Source: Entrophospora sp. SA101
Taxonomy: Eukaryota > Glomeromycota > Glomeromycetes > Entrophosporales > Entrophosporaceae
Direction of reading: 5' to 3'
Length of the DNA: 36,179 bases
NCBI GenBank assembly: GCA_958430865.1
Contig: CAUDNR010000079.1
Span: 5,300-41,478 of the forward strand
Below, piece after piece: positions 1 to 9,583 of the stretch. Every line of letters begins with the position of its first letter. Positions within the stretch are counted from its first letter, which is position 1. Both the position numbers and the translations under genes were made by a program. The notes under the pieces were generated by a model. The model made no database searches and was not told the origin of the DNA. It worked only from the letters and a program-made list of their open reading frames with translations.

Positions 1-3000
1 GTGATGGAAATTTACAAGTAGCTATTTCAACAAATGGTACTGGGCCTCACATAGCTAAAAAGCTTAGACAAAATATAATTGAAAATATACCAAAAAATAT
101 TTCAAATGCTATTGGAAATGCTGCTTTATTAAAACAACTTGTTAGTACAGCAAATATATCAACACTTACAAAAATTGCTGATAAATTATCACTTAATCAA
201 CTTGCTCAATTATCAGAACCTGAAATTAAAAAATTAATTGGAACAAATGAATCCAATGATAATGATTTGGTTTCAATTTCAAAATCAATTTTATCATTGA
301 AATCAAAAATAGGCATTGAAATTAATACTCATGAAGGTGGTGGATTGAAACTTGTGAATGGTAGTACAGCCATAGAACATGTAGCTTATGCTTTAACTAG
401 TTCTATTTTTATTTATCCAGCTACAAGATCACACTATCTTGGTGAATTAAGTTTATATTGGTCTTCACAATCACTCAATAATGCATTTGGGGAAATTAAT
501 CACGTAATAAAGGCTGATACTCGTTTTGGTGCATCTACCATGATTTTTGGTGCTGCATCAAATGTTAAGAGAATTTCAGCATTTGCATCATCTCAATCTA
601 TCATCCCTATGATACCAAATTTCTATGGGATTGTTGATGAAAAAATACCATTTGTGATTCATGTATCAGCATTAGATAATGATGATCAGATGAATTATTA
701 TGTGAATTATCATAATTTGCTGATTGCACACGAAACTGGTTTTGGTATAATTAATTCATATTCAATTCAAGAAGCTCATGATATTGCATTGATAACTCAT
801 TTGGCATCAGTTTATTTAAAATCACCTTTTCTACATGTTTTTGATGGATTAAAAGTTTTAAATAAATCAACAAAAATAAATTTATTATCATACTCAAACA
901 TTCTAAGGTTAAATAAAGAACTATCAAATATGACAGAGAACTTGAAATCTTTTGATGAGAATAATGATGATGATAAGGTTAATATAATTGAAATGATTGC
1001 AAATAAAGTTAGTAAAAAATCAGCTAATCAAAATAAATATCATGCTTTTGAATATTTTGGTTCTGAAGATGCAGAAAAAATTTTGATTGTTCTTGGTAGT
1101 GAAATAAATGCTATTAAAAATTTTGTGTCAAGCATTGATGGGTATAAATCTGGTGCAGTGGTAGTTAGATTATACAGACCTTGGTCAGAAAGAAAATTCT
1201 TGGAAAAAATTCCAAAAACAGTGAAACAGATTGGTGTAATGGAACAGGTCAACAATCATGTCAATGACAATCCTGCTAGTTATTATGGTTTATTTAATGA
1301 TGTTGTAGCATCTTTTAATTCTGGGCTTTGGACTGATAATCTACCAGCTTTGGTGAATGTTAAATTTTCATCATTTGATACTCTTTCTTCAGAAAATATT
1401 GGATTTTTATTTAATCAATTGGGAAAGAAAGATTTTGTTGATGTTAATGAATTTGTATCTGAAAAAATAAACATTTCCTCAATTTCAAAGGGTGTAAATC
1501 GATGTATATTTTGGGATTCTGAGTCACAAGAAACCATCACAGTCAACAAACACATAGCCAACATACTTGCAAATCATTCAAATTTAAATATTTCTAATTT
1601 ATCTACATATGATATCTATAACAATGGTGGTGTCATTAAATCAGAATTACAATTCAGTGCTGTTAGTCCTGTTGATGGAATTTATGCTACTGAAGAAAAT
1701 GACATTGACTATATTTTCATAAATGATTTTAGTTTAACTAGCAAATATAATATTTTAAGCTGTATTAAAAATGGTGGTGTTGTACTATTAAATACAAAGT
1801 TGACAGTTGATGAATTGGAAACTAAATTACCTAATGATTTTAGATACGAGGCTGCTAAACATAACATTCAACTTTATCTAATTGATTCAGAAATGATTAT
1901 TCAAGATTTAGGATTGAATTTTGATGTTGATTCAATTAGATCTCTACCTTTACAGATTGCAACTATCAATTTAATTAAAAATGAGTTGAAATTGGATTAT
2001 AGTTTGGAGAGTTGCATAGCTGAATTGTACGAAATTAGTAATGGAAGTGATGATTGTAATGATGAACATAAAATTGTAAATTTGGTTTCTGAAGTAATTC
2101 AAAAAACACAAAAGTCACTTGTATCCATTGAATTACCACCAACATGGTTGATTTTAGAAAAATCTGATCAAATAATGCCAACCACTGTTCAAAATAACTC
2201 ACTTGGACCAAATTTGGATAAATCAATAGTGACTTTAGAAAAATCAAAGCTAAGCACATGGCATTCTATAGCCTTCAATCTACTTTTCAAAGAAGCATAT
2301 AAAACTGTTGAGGAAGTTAGACCTGATATTTTGGAAAAAACATATATTATTAAAGTGACTGAAAATAAAAGGTTGACTCCATTAGAATATGATCGTTTCT
2401 TATTTCATATTGAATTTGATATATCTGGAACAGGGTTACAATATGAACTAGGTGAAGCCCTTGGAGTGTATGGACATAATGATACATATGAAGTTAATCA
2501 TTTCTTGGAATTTTATAAATTAAATCCAAATGATTTTATCTCTGTTCCAAACAAAGAATGTGACAAATATGAGACCAAGACTATTTTCCAAATATTTTCA
2601 CAAGTTTTGGACATATTTGGCAGACCAACAAAAAAATTTTATGAATCATTAGCCATGTATGCTACTGATGAAAATGAAAAAAATAAATTGTTGTGGATTT
2701 CTAGTAGTGAGGGAAGTAATGAGTTTAAACGACGTGTTGAAGACACAATAACATATGCAGAACTGTTATATGAATTTACATCTGCAAGACCACCAGTTGA
2801 AGAACTTATTCAGCTTATTGCACCAATCAAGCCACGCCATTATTCCATAGCTTCAGCACAAAGTGTGCATCCCAACAGTGTACATCTACTGGTTGTGACA
2901 GTAGAATGGGCTAATTCAGCTGGTAAAAAACGATATGGACAATGTACACACTATCTTTCCAGACTTAAGATTGGAGAAAGTTTAACTGTTTCAATAAAAC

Positions 3001-3488
3001 CATCAGTGATGAAGCTCCCACCAAGAGATACACAACCTGTAATTATGGCAGGTTTGGGAACTGGTATGGCACCATTTAGAGCATTTATTGAGGAAAGAGC
3101 ATATCGTCAGTCACAAGGCATTGAAGTTGGACCAATGATTTTATATTTTGGTTCACGTCATCGTTCAATGGAGTATCTTTATGGTGAGGAATTGGAGGCA
3201 TATCATGTTGAAGGATTGCTTACACATTTACGACTGGCTTTTTCACGTGACCAAAAACACAAAATATATATCCAACACAAAATGGAGGAAGATGGAGATT
3301 TATTGCACCAATACTTATTGAAAGATGAAGGATGGTTTTATTTGTGTGGACCTACATGGCCAGTGTCAGATGTTAAAGATGCTATTGTAGGTAGCTTTGT
3401 TAAATCAGGAGGATTGACACTAGGAGAAGCAACCAACTGGGTAAACAAATTAAAAGATTTAGAAAGATACATTTTAGAAGTATATTAA
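1..3488 (+). CDS. MET10: Sulfite reductase [NADPH] flavoprotein component (MET10-type) fused to a siroheme synthase (Met8-like) tail; 5' partial
   Basis: This is the flavoprotein subunit of assimilatory sulfite reductase, which passes NADPH electrons to the sirohaem subunit that reduces sulfite to sulfide. The frame is open from position 3 to the stop at 3486-3488 (1161 residues in the window, 5' end missing). Residues 3-22 (GNLQVAISTNG, then GPHIAKKLR) match the C-terminal part of Met8/CysG precorrin-2 dehydrogenase/ferrochelatase. A linker follows, then from about residue 115 the pyruvate-ferredoxin-oxidoreductase-like N-terminal domain of Met10. The C-terminal half has the FAD motif RHYSIAS (about residue 945), a YGQCTHYL stretch, the NADPH site GLGTGMAPFRAF (about 1017) and CGPTWPVSD (about 1115). 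As in yeast Met10, no flavodoxin domain is seen. There is no in-frame ATG before residue 180, inside the Met10 domain, and no stop between the two parts, which supports a real fusion. No intron is visible. The Met10 assignment is firm; the fusion rests on about 60 residues of the Met8 part. Confidence 0.93.
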   Translation, partial: DGNLQVAISTNGTGPHIAKKLRQNIIENIPKNISNAIGNAALLKQLVSTANISTLTKIADKLSLNQLAQLSEPEIKKLIGTNESNDNDLVSISKSILSLKSKIGIEINTHEGGGLKLVNGSTAIEHVAYALTSSIFIYPATRSHYLGELSLYWSSQSLNNAFGEINHVIKADTRFGASTMIFGAASNVKRISAFASSQSIIPMIPNFYGIVDEKIPFVIHVSALDNDDQMNYYVNYHNLLIAHETGFGIINSYSIQEAHDIALITHLASVYLKSPFLHVFDGLKVLNKSTKINLLSYSNILRLNKELSNMTENLKSFDENNDDDKVNIIEMIANKVSKKSANQNKYHAFEYFGSEDAEKILIVLGSEINAIKNFVSSIDGYKSGAVVVRLYRPWSERKFLEKIPKTVKQIGVMEQVNNHVNDNPASYYGLFNDVVASFNSGLWTDNLPALVNVKFSSFDTLSSENIGFLFNQLGKKDFVDVNEFVSEKINISSISKGVNRCIFWDSESQETITVNKHIANILANHSNLNISNLSTYDIYNNGGVIKSELQFSAVSPVDGIYATEENDIDYIFINDFSLTSKYNILSCIKNGGVVLLNTKLTVDELETKLPNDFRYEAAKHNIQLYLIDSEMIIQDLGLNFDVDSIRSLPLQIATINLIKNELKLDYSLESCIAELYEISNGSDDCNDEHKIVNLVSEVIQKTQKSLVSIELPPTWLILEKSDQIMPTTVQNNSLGPNLDKSIVTLEKSKLSTWHSIAFNLLFKEAYKTVEEVRPDILEKTYIIKVTENKRLTPLEYDRFLFHIEFDISGTGLQYELGEALGVYGHNDTYEVNHFLEFYKLNPNDFISVPNKECDKYETKTIFQIFSQVLDIFGRPTKKFYESLAMYATDENEKNKLLWISSSEGSNEFKRRVEDTITYAELLYEFTSARPPVEELIQLIAPIKPRHYSIASAQSVHPNSVHLLVVTVEWANSAGKKRYGQCTHYLSRLKIGESLTVSIKPSVMKLPPRDTQPVIMAGLGTGMAPFRAFIEERAYRQSQGIEVGPMILYFGSRHRSMEYLYGEELEAYHVEGLLTHLRLAFSRDQKHKIYIQHKMEEDGDLLHQYLLKDEGWFYLCGPTWPVSDVKDAIVGSFVKSGGLTLGEATNWVNKLKDLERYILEVY

Positions 3489-4118
3489 TCTTTATTTATT
3501 TATTTATTATAATTTTGTATAAATAATTATAATTTTGGTTTTTATATTATCATATTATCATATAACATTAGAAATAAATATTTAATTTCAAAATTTATGT
3601 AATAAATCTGAGATCCACAAAATAATTGGATTTTGGTCATTAATATTAATTGAATTTTCCCGTTTACAAAATAAAAAATCTTAAAAAAATAATCAGATGA
3701 TAACTTGAGCAAAAATTGCAATTTTTATTTATTATAAAAAAAAAAAAGGACGTGATAAACTAGAGCTTGATTTTTTTGAAATCCAAATTGCTATTTAATT
3801 ATTAATATTCATATAATAATATTATTATTAATATAATTTATCGGCACGGTAATAATGAATGATCGTTATATATTAATATTATGAAAACAGTTTTTCGAAT
3901 CGGTAAAAAATATAAGATTTCTTGAAAATATTAAAATGACTTATATGATGGAATAAATTATATAAATTAATCGCAAAAAAATATATATAGTGATTCTCAA
4001 TTCTCTAAATAAAATTAGTTGATAACCATGAAGATTTTGACGATTTTGATAATTTTTTAGATAGTGATAATAAATGTAATAAATGTTATTGAATATAAAA
4101 AAAATGATTTCAACAAAA
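3489..4118. other. AT-rich intergenic spacer downstream of MET10
   Basis: About 630 bp after the MET10 stop. It holds AATAAA-like signals (near 3572 and 3598) that could serve 3'-end formation, an A-tract at about 3737-3747 followed by a GGACGTG motif, and otherwise AT-rich sequence with stops in all frames. No gene or RNA is recognisable. Confidence 0.6.
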
Positions 4119-4495
4119 TAATAACAAGAAAAAGAGGAAAGGTCATTAAAAATTAAACGCAAAGAAATAATATCATTGTCTTCGCATTCATTGACAATAC
4201 TACCAACATCAACACCTAAAGCAATTCCGATCAATTCTAATAATCAGCGTGATGAAAAATTTGATAATAGACGTGATACAGCAGTGACAATAACCGTACC
4301 TATTTCTATCTTTCCAAAAAACATTTTCCTTGTTCTATTACTATTCCTTTTATTGAAATCTTTCCTACTATTACATCTCCTATCACTAGTTTTCCAACCG
4401 TTCCAGGAAATGAAACTTCTTCAACTACTAAAACAACCCCGGATATAACCTCGACAACAAACCCACCTTCTCATACTAGGCGATTAAAAAAATAA
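4119..4495 (+). pseudogene. Possible relic of a Ser/Thr/Pro-rich protein gene
   Basis: Two adjoining plus-strand frames read as low-complexity S/T/P-rich protein. The first (about 4125-4320) contains LTILPTSTPKAIPI and then DTAVTITVPISIFPKN. The second (about 4343-4495, one frame over) reads IFPTITSPITSFPTVPGNE, then SSTTKTTPDITSTTNPP, and ends at TAA 4493-4495. The sense of the two halves fits one protein broken by a frameshift near 4320-4343, for example the stalk of a cell-surface protein. There is no ATG start, no recognisable domain and no clear splice site joining the halves. It could also be chance low complexity. Confidence 0.25.
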
Positions 4496-4578
4496 GTTAT
4501 TTTTATTAAGTTAATTATTTATAAATTATTTAATTATTTAATCTATTATTATATAGGGTACAAAAAAACAGATACTAG

Positions 4579-5075
4579 AAAAGGACGGGCAATGGTACGG
4601 GTGCTCTGCAAAATAGTATATATAAAAAAGGACGGGCAATTAACAAGGGACGGGCGTGGTACAGTGACCCGTCCCCCGTCCTTCATGGGGAAATCTTGAG
4701 AACGACGGGTGAAAAGGGACGTGTATGCTGCGCCATCACTGCACGTCCTTAAAAAGGACGGGCATTAATATTTGCAATATTGTATAATAAATAAAATAAT
4801 GCAAAATGAAAGTATGTAGGACGTGTTCAATCCACACCTGTCTGTCCCCCGTCCTTTTCATTTTGCATTATTATATTATATATTTTAATTATCTTATTTA
4901 TTATCATCTATTATGATTTGTATTCTTCATTATTTTATTTTACATAAGTTTTAGCCTCAATTGTATGATAAAAAATATTATGACAAACACCTTTCACCTG
5001 TCCTTTTCACGGTTTGCCCGCGAATAATGAAAAGGAACAGTGGACGGTGGTAAATGGCACAGTAACCCGTCCTTT
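4579..5075. repeat. Cluster of GC-rich GGACGGGC / GCCCGTCC-like motifs and hairpins
   Basis: GC-rich islands in an otherwise AT-rich spacer. GGACGGGC occurs at 4583-4590, 4630-4637, 4648-4655 and 4756-4763. Related GGACGTG occurs at 4717-4723 and 4819-4825, and inverse CCGTCCTT/CCCGTCC forms at 4676-4683, 4850-4856 and 5066-5072. A perfect hairpin (CGTCCTT, AAA loop, AAGGACG) lies at 4744-4760. A 16-bp inverted repeat pairs 4796-4811 with 4856-4871 (ATAATGCAAAATGAAA). The phrase TGGYACAGTRACCCGTCC is repeated at 4658-4675 and 5054-5071. It looks like nested copies of a small non-coding repeat family; its identity is unknown. Confidence 0.6.
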
Positions 5076-5112
5076 TTACATTATTTTACAGAATACCCAT
5101 GCCATCACCCGT

Positions 5113-5948
5113 TGGGGTGTTACGCATTAGTATAAACACAAACATAGTTGAGCACACACATATATAAAAAATTATATATATGAAAGGATTTTTTATTAAT
5201 AATAAAATAAACAATAATAATAATTATAATAAATATTCTCCTAAAATTGCTTTTGCTTGCTTCTTCTCCGAAATTTTCTTCGCTGCTCTCACACTTGAGT
5301 AACAGATAAAAAAGCATACATAATAAGTATTTGTTATTATTATATTCATTGTGCAATTTGATAATTATAAAATATTTAATTTACCATTTGTTCCTTCTGC
5401 TCTTTTTTGTGGGTAACTACATGATTTCAACTTTATCTATCTATACATTATACAAGTTAAAGTAATTATTTAAATCTAATTTGCTTGCACTTCTTTTTTT
5501 TTTAGTTTTATGATATAATGTGTAAAACGCGATGATCACCATAAATCCATTATATTAATAAATCTCTACGAAATTTCAAAATCTATCTCGTCCACCAATA
5601 TCACACCTACAGTTATAAAAATAATATCAAACGAAAGCCTGAAACTCGCTCTTTCACTTAATGGTTGTAGATTTTTATAAAATTTATAAAATTTATTCAT
5701 TATTCTTGTTTAAAAAAATTTTTTTGAGGATTTTTTTTTTTTTTAAACAAAAAATTAAAAAAATAAAACCATTGTTTTGAAGTATGTGTTATGTAATGTT
5801 CATATATCAAATTTAAACAAAGGTTTATTTTACAAATCTAGAGGAGACAGAGTTTGAACTTTCATATTGAAAAAATTTACATATATTGATCGGCGAAAAA
5901 TCCGCACATATGATTTTTTATGTGTTTATTATAATTTGTAACACCCCA
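5113..5948. mobile_element. Non-autonomous TIR element (TGGGGTGTTAC ends), unit 1 copy
   Basis: TGGGGTGTTAC at 5113-5123 is matched by its exact reverse complement at 5938-5948. The similarity continues inward, since both ends carry ATAAACACA after the terminal block. No coding frame is visible between them. Homology between the two tandem units starts exactly at the outer base of the left end, as expected if this is an element boundary. No convincing target duplication is seen. Confidence 0.5.
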
Positions 5949-6252
5949 GTAAGGAATGGTGGTAGTATTCAATATTAATATTAATATTAGAAGATCAAGA
6001 ACTACGCTTAATATTTATTTTTAATTATATTGACGAAAAAAAAGTTAATAATAATAATAACTATATATTTTTATTAAAAAAATTTTTTTTTGCAAATATA
6101 CATTTTTATAATAAAAAACAAAACATTTTTTTTATTTATTGTCCAAATTAAATTAAATTGAAGTCTTAAATATTATCCTCTCTCGTTTTTTCGCTCTCAT
6201 TTACAATCTTCTCATACACACTCTCTTTCTCTTGTCAAGTTATTATTTATCA
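5949..6252. other. AT-rich region downstream of the HAM1-like gene (unit 1)
   Basis: Sequence between the TIR element and the HAM1-like stop (minus strand), probably 3'UTR and spacer. It has long A/T tracts (6070-6135) and a CT-rich stretch (6178-6235). No gene is recognisable. Confidence 0.5.
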
Positions 6253-9205
6253 TCAGTAGCTTTTATCGTCATCAACTTTATCGTCGTTATCTGTATTAGA
6301 GGGAATGGTGGCGGTAGCATTAGCACTATCAGTAGTTTTATTAATCGAATAAGGAATTGCAGAATCAATAATATCATTACCAGAGACACTATCTTCTTCT
6401 TCTTCTTCTTCTTGTACTCTTCCTACACTTCCTATTCCCACCCATTCTTCTTCTTTATAACCACTAGTCGTAGCTCCAAGTGTTGGATCAAAGGCACCAC
6501 TTTTCCAAGCCTTTTTTTGTTTTAATTTATCTTCTGATTGACCTTCACCAGCATCAGTTTTGTTATAATTATGATATTTTTGCATTTGTGCTTGAACAAA
6601 TATCAATTGATTTTCTAATTTTTCTACTAATTGATGACAAGCTTCGGTGATTGCATTTTCTAAATATCCTTTTAAACTTCTTTCGATGAATGGTAAAAAT
6701 ATTTTATATAATAACCTAAATAAAAAAAATTTTTAAAAGCCAAATAAAAATTTAGGTTTAGATTTTTTAAATTTTAAAAATAAAAATAATAAATATTCAA
6801 TCCACTTACTTGTATTTAGTATCATGGAACCTTAATTTTAATTCACTAATATGAACATCACTTTGCTCAAGTTTTATTGAAATTGGCTTACTACCATCAG
6901 TAGGGATGGTAAATCTAGCTTTAATATTAAGTTTTAGTCCATAACCATCTCGTGGAATTGAAAAATCAACAAATCCAAACTATTGTATATTATAAATAAA
7001 TATTTCAAAATATTTGTTACGCATAAATGACAATCAATCATATATTGAACACCTTACATCTCTGAATTTAAAAGGCCCATATTTTTTCTTATAAAAAAAT
7101 GCAATATTACGTGCATCGATATGAAATTTAGAACTTATAAAGAATATTTAAATATTAATGTTAATTAAGATTTCGTTTTATTGAATTAAAAAAAATATTC
7201 AATTGTTCATTCACTTACATTTCAACTGTGATTATATTAATAACTCGATCTTCTTCTGGTCGTTCCACATCTATATCAGCATTTAATCCAATATTAATGT
7301 GTTTTGGGAGAAATTCATATAAATGAACAATGATATTATCAGCAATAAATTCTACATTTTCATCAAAACTAATCGATATTCAAAATAATAATAATAATAA
7401 TAATAATAATAATTAAATTTCTTATTAATAAAAAAAAATATCTCTTCCAAAAAAAATAAGAAAAAAACTTACCATTCATATCTTGGTAAAGGAATGTATT
7501 CCAATTTTTTAGCAAGACGAGGTAAAACAATTGAGAAATCTTTGATCAATTGAAATTTAATTGTGAAATGACCCAACTCATTCAAGAAAAAATCTTCAAT
7601 CAAGATATTGATATCATTTTTTAATTTCAATGTCTTTTTATCCTCCAGCATCGCTTTGTTAAATTCCAGAACTTCATTAATGATTTTTCGAGTCAATTCA
7701 CCATAATGATCTAATAAAATTCTTTGTCCTCTTTCAATCAACTCGAATCCTTGTCGAACATAATTAGGATTCTTAATAAATTTTGCTTCAAGTAATGAGG
7801 AAAGAACAAATTGTTTAAGCTCTTTAAGAAACTCGCGCAAATCATCATCGTTTTCCATTTTTTGTCCAAATTCATGTATTTCTGAAATTAATGGGTCTAA
7901 TGATCGATTATTTGCAAATCTTTCTATAAGTTCCTTTGCATTTTGTTCTGCCACTTCAATTGATGACGGTGTTAGTGTTGACGATCTTGATCGACTTGGT
8001 TGATGTTGATGATGAGTTTCGTCATCGCTACTGGAAGTGCTGCTGCTAGCAGTGGCGGCATCAATAATAGGTTGAACGACATGAGTGGCAAATTCACTTG
8101 ATTTCTCGGTAATTTGAGAAACTATATTTATTAAATCATGGATGGCCTGTTGATATTCTGGTTTGTATTGCAACTCGATCATCACATTTTTGAAGCGTGT
8201 AATTAACTGTTCACGTGCTTTCGGTGAAAGTTGATAACCGGAAATAACAGATTTGACATTTGAGGTTATCGCCATTAATCCTTCTTTGGCAGAATCCTGT
8301 ACACTGGTTTTTCCTTCACTAGCGTCCTTAATGTAAGGTTCAGTTATTTTAGCTGTTGTTTTTACAGTAGGGTATACTTGTTCACGTGCTTTTTGACCTA
8401 TTTCAGTAATCGCTTCATCAATTCCTTTCTCTTTATCATAATTATCATTATTTTGATTTGGTTCTTCATTTACTGCATAGGCTATTATGTCTTGAGCGAT
8501 TGTGCTAATATCATTAACCAATTTACGAAATTCTGAACTTGAAATTAACAATCGTGATATATTTAACGTCTTTTCTACTCCTTCGCTAAGTAAAGGTTTA
8601 CTAGTAGTTGCTATATCACTTATTTCCTGTTTAATCTCTTCACCGGATGGTAAATTATCTATATTAACAATAGTTGGAAAAAAAAACTTGTATTAACTAT
8701 ATATAAAAATTCCGAAAATAAACAAAAACGCACGCGAAATAAATAATCAATGTATATACGAAATATATGTGTGCGCGTACCATTAATTGCTCGACTACTA
8801 TTATAAACTAAATTTTGTATTTCATCCCCGCGATTTTTTTCTTTCAAGAATATTTTCAAAGCTTCTAAAAAATTTTCCAAATCTGCCGATATTTTTTTAC
8901 CCAACACTGACATACCACGTGCTGCGTCGTGTAGTATTTCTGATTGATGAATTTCATCAATTGCAGTGCTTATTTGTGAAGTTGTAGGTAATTTTCCTTC
9001 ACTACATTAATAATAAATGAACCACGTTAATTGATTGTTTATCGAGATAATTGATTTTAATAATCAATCTCAATAATTATATCCACCCAAGTGCCCCAGT
9101 AACTTCTACAATCTTTTCTTTAGATCGAAAAGCTTCTTGTTCTCGCGTTGCACGTTCAATATCATGAGTCGGTGGTAATTTGTCATTGCTCTTTGCAGTA
9201 AACAT
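6253..9205 (-). CDS. HAM1-like fungal protein (DUF4449/DUF5923-type), unit 1
   Basis: Seven exons on the minus strand: 9087-9205, 8781-9001, 7473-8658, 7219-7368, 7058-7133, 6810-6979, 6253-6715. Together they give 2385 nt, a 794-residue protein with phase kept at every junction. Introns are 77-122 bp; most donors are GTAAGT/GTAAGG, but intron 1 uses GTGGAT. Family features include GEGKLPTTSQI near the start of exon 2, ISSSEFRKLVNDI (about residues 152-164), LPRLAKKLEYIPLPRYE at the end of exon 3 and IAFFYKKKYGPFKF in exon 5. A short Ser-rich break (SSSTSSSDDETHHQH) interrupts the helical N-terminal part. The C-terminus is acidic and low complexity with a Glu run from a GAA microsatellite. 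The family is fungal, and its C-terminal half resembles lipid-binding (BPI/TULIP-like) proteins; that link is from memory. The exact function is unknown. Confidence 0.85.
7386..7414. repeat. (AAT)n microsatellite in HAM1-like intron
   Basis: About ten AAT units inside an intron. The same length is seen in unit 2 (from about 23510), which is useful for judging how recent or artificial the duplication is. Confidence 0.9.
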
Positions 9206-9583
9206 TTTAAAATAGTAATTATCTTAATAGGAATGAATATTTGATGTATTTATATATATTAATTTATTAACGGTGAGATCATAATTGCGTCATCCCTTAA
9301 TATATATAGTCTAGTTATTTATTTATTTTATGTAATTTTTTCTCACCTGTAAATACCAATATAGTGTTTGTGGGTTAACGAGATATTTACTTATTATTTA
9401 TTTGTGGGAAGGCAAAATTTTCGGCGTTCTTTTTTTATTATTATTATTATTAAATTAATATTTTAAACGTATACTTTTTTTTTCAATTTAAAAAAATTGT
9501 TTATACATTGTAAAATATAATAATTTCTAAATAACGTAATCTATTTATTATTATAAATAATTTTTATTTATATGTTTTAATTA
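9206..9583. promoter_or_regulatory. HAM1-like upstream region / ARB1 3' spacer (unit 1)
   Basis: This 378-bp gap between the ARB1 stop (9584) and the HAM1-like start (9205), both on the minus strand, must hold the ARB1 3'-end signals and the HAM1-like promoter. It is AT-rich with T-tracts and (ATT)n at about 9436. No specific factor site is recognised. Confidence 0.5.

Noticed and set aside
267..3488. MET10 protein starting at the TTG at 267
   Set aside because: TTG is not a normal start in nuclear genes and the frame is open further upstream into the Met8-like part.
6232..6525. Plus-strand frame rich in Phe/Ser opposite the HAM1-like last exon (also at 22356-22649)
   Set aside because: It is the antisense of the Glu-rich exon and its GAA repeat; the minus-strand gene explains the sequence.
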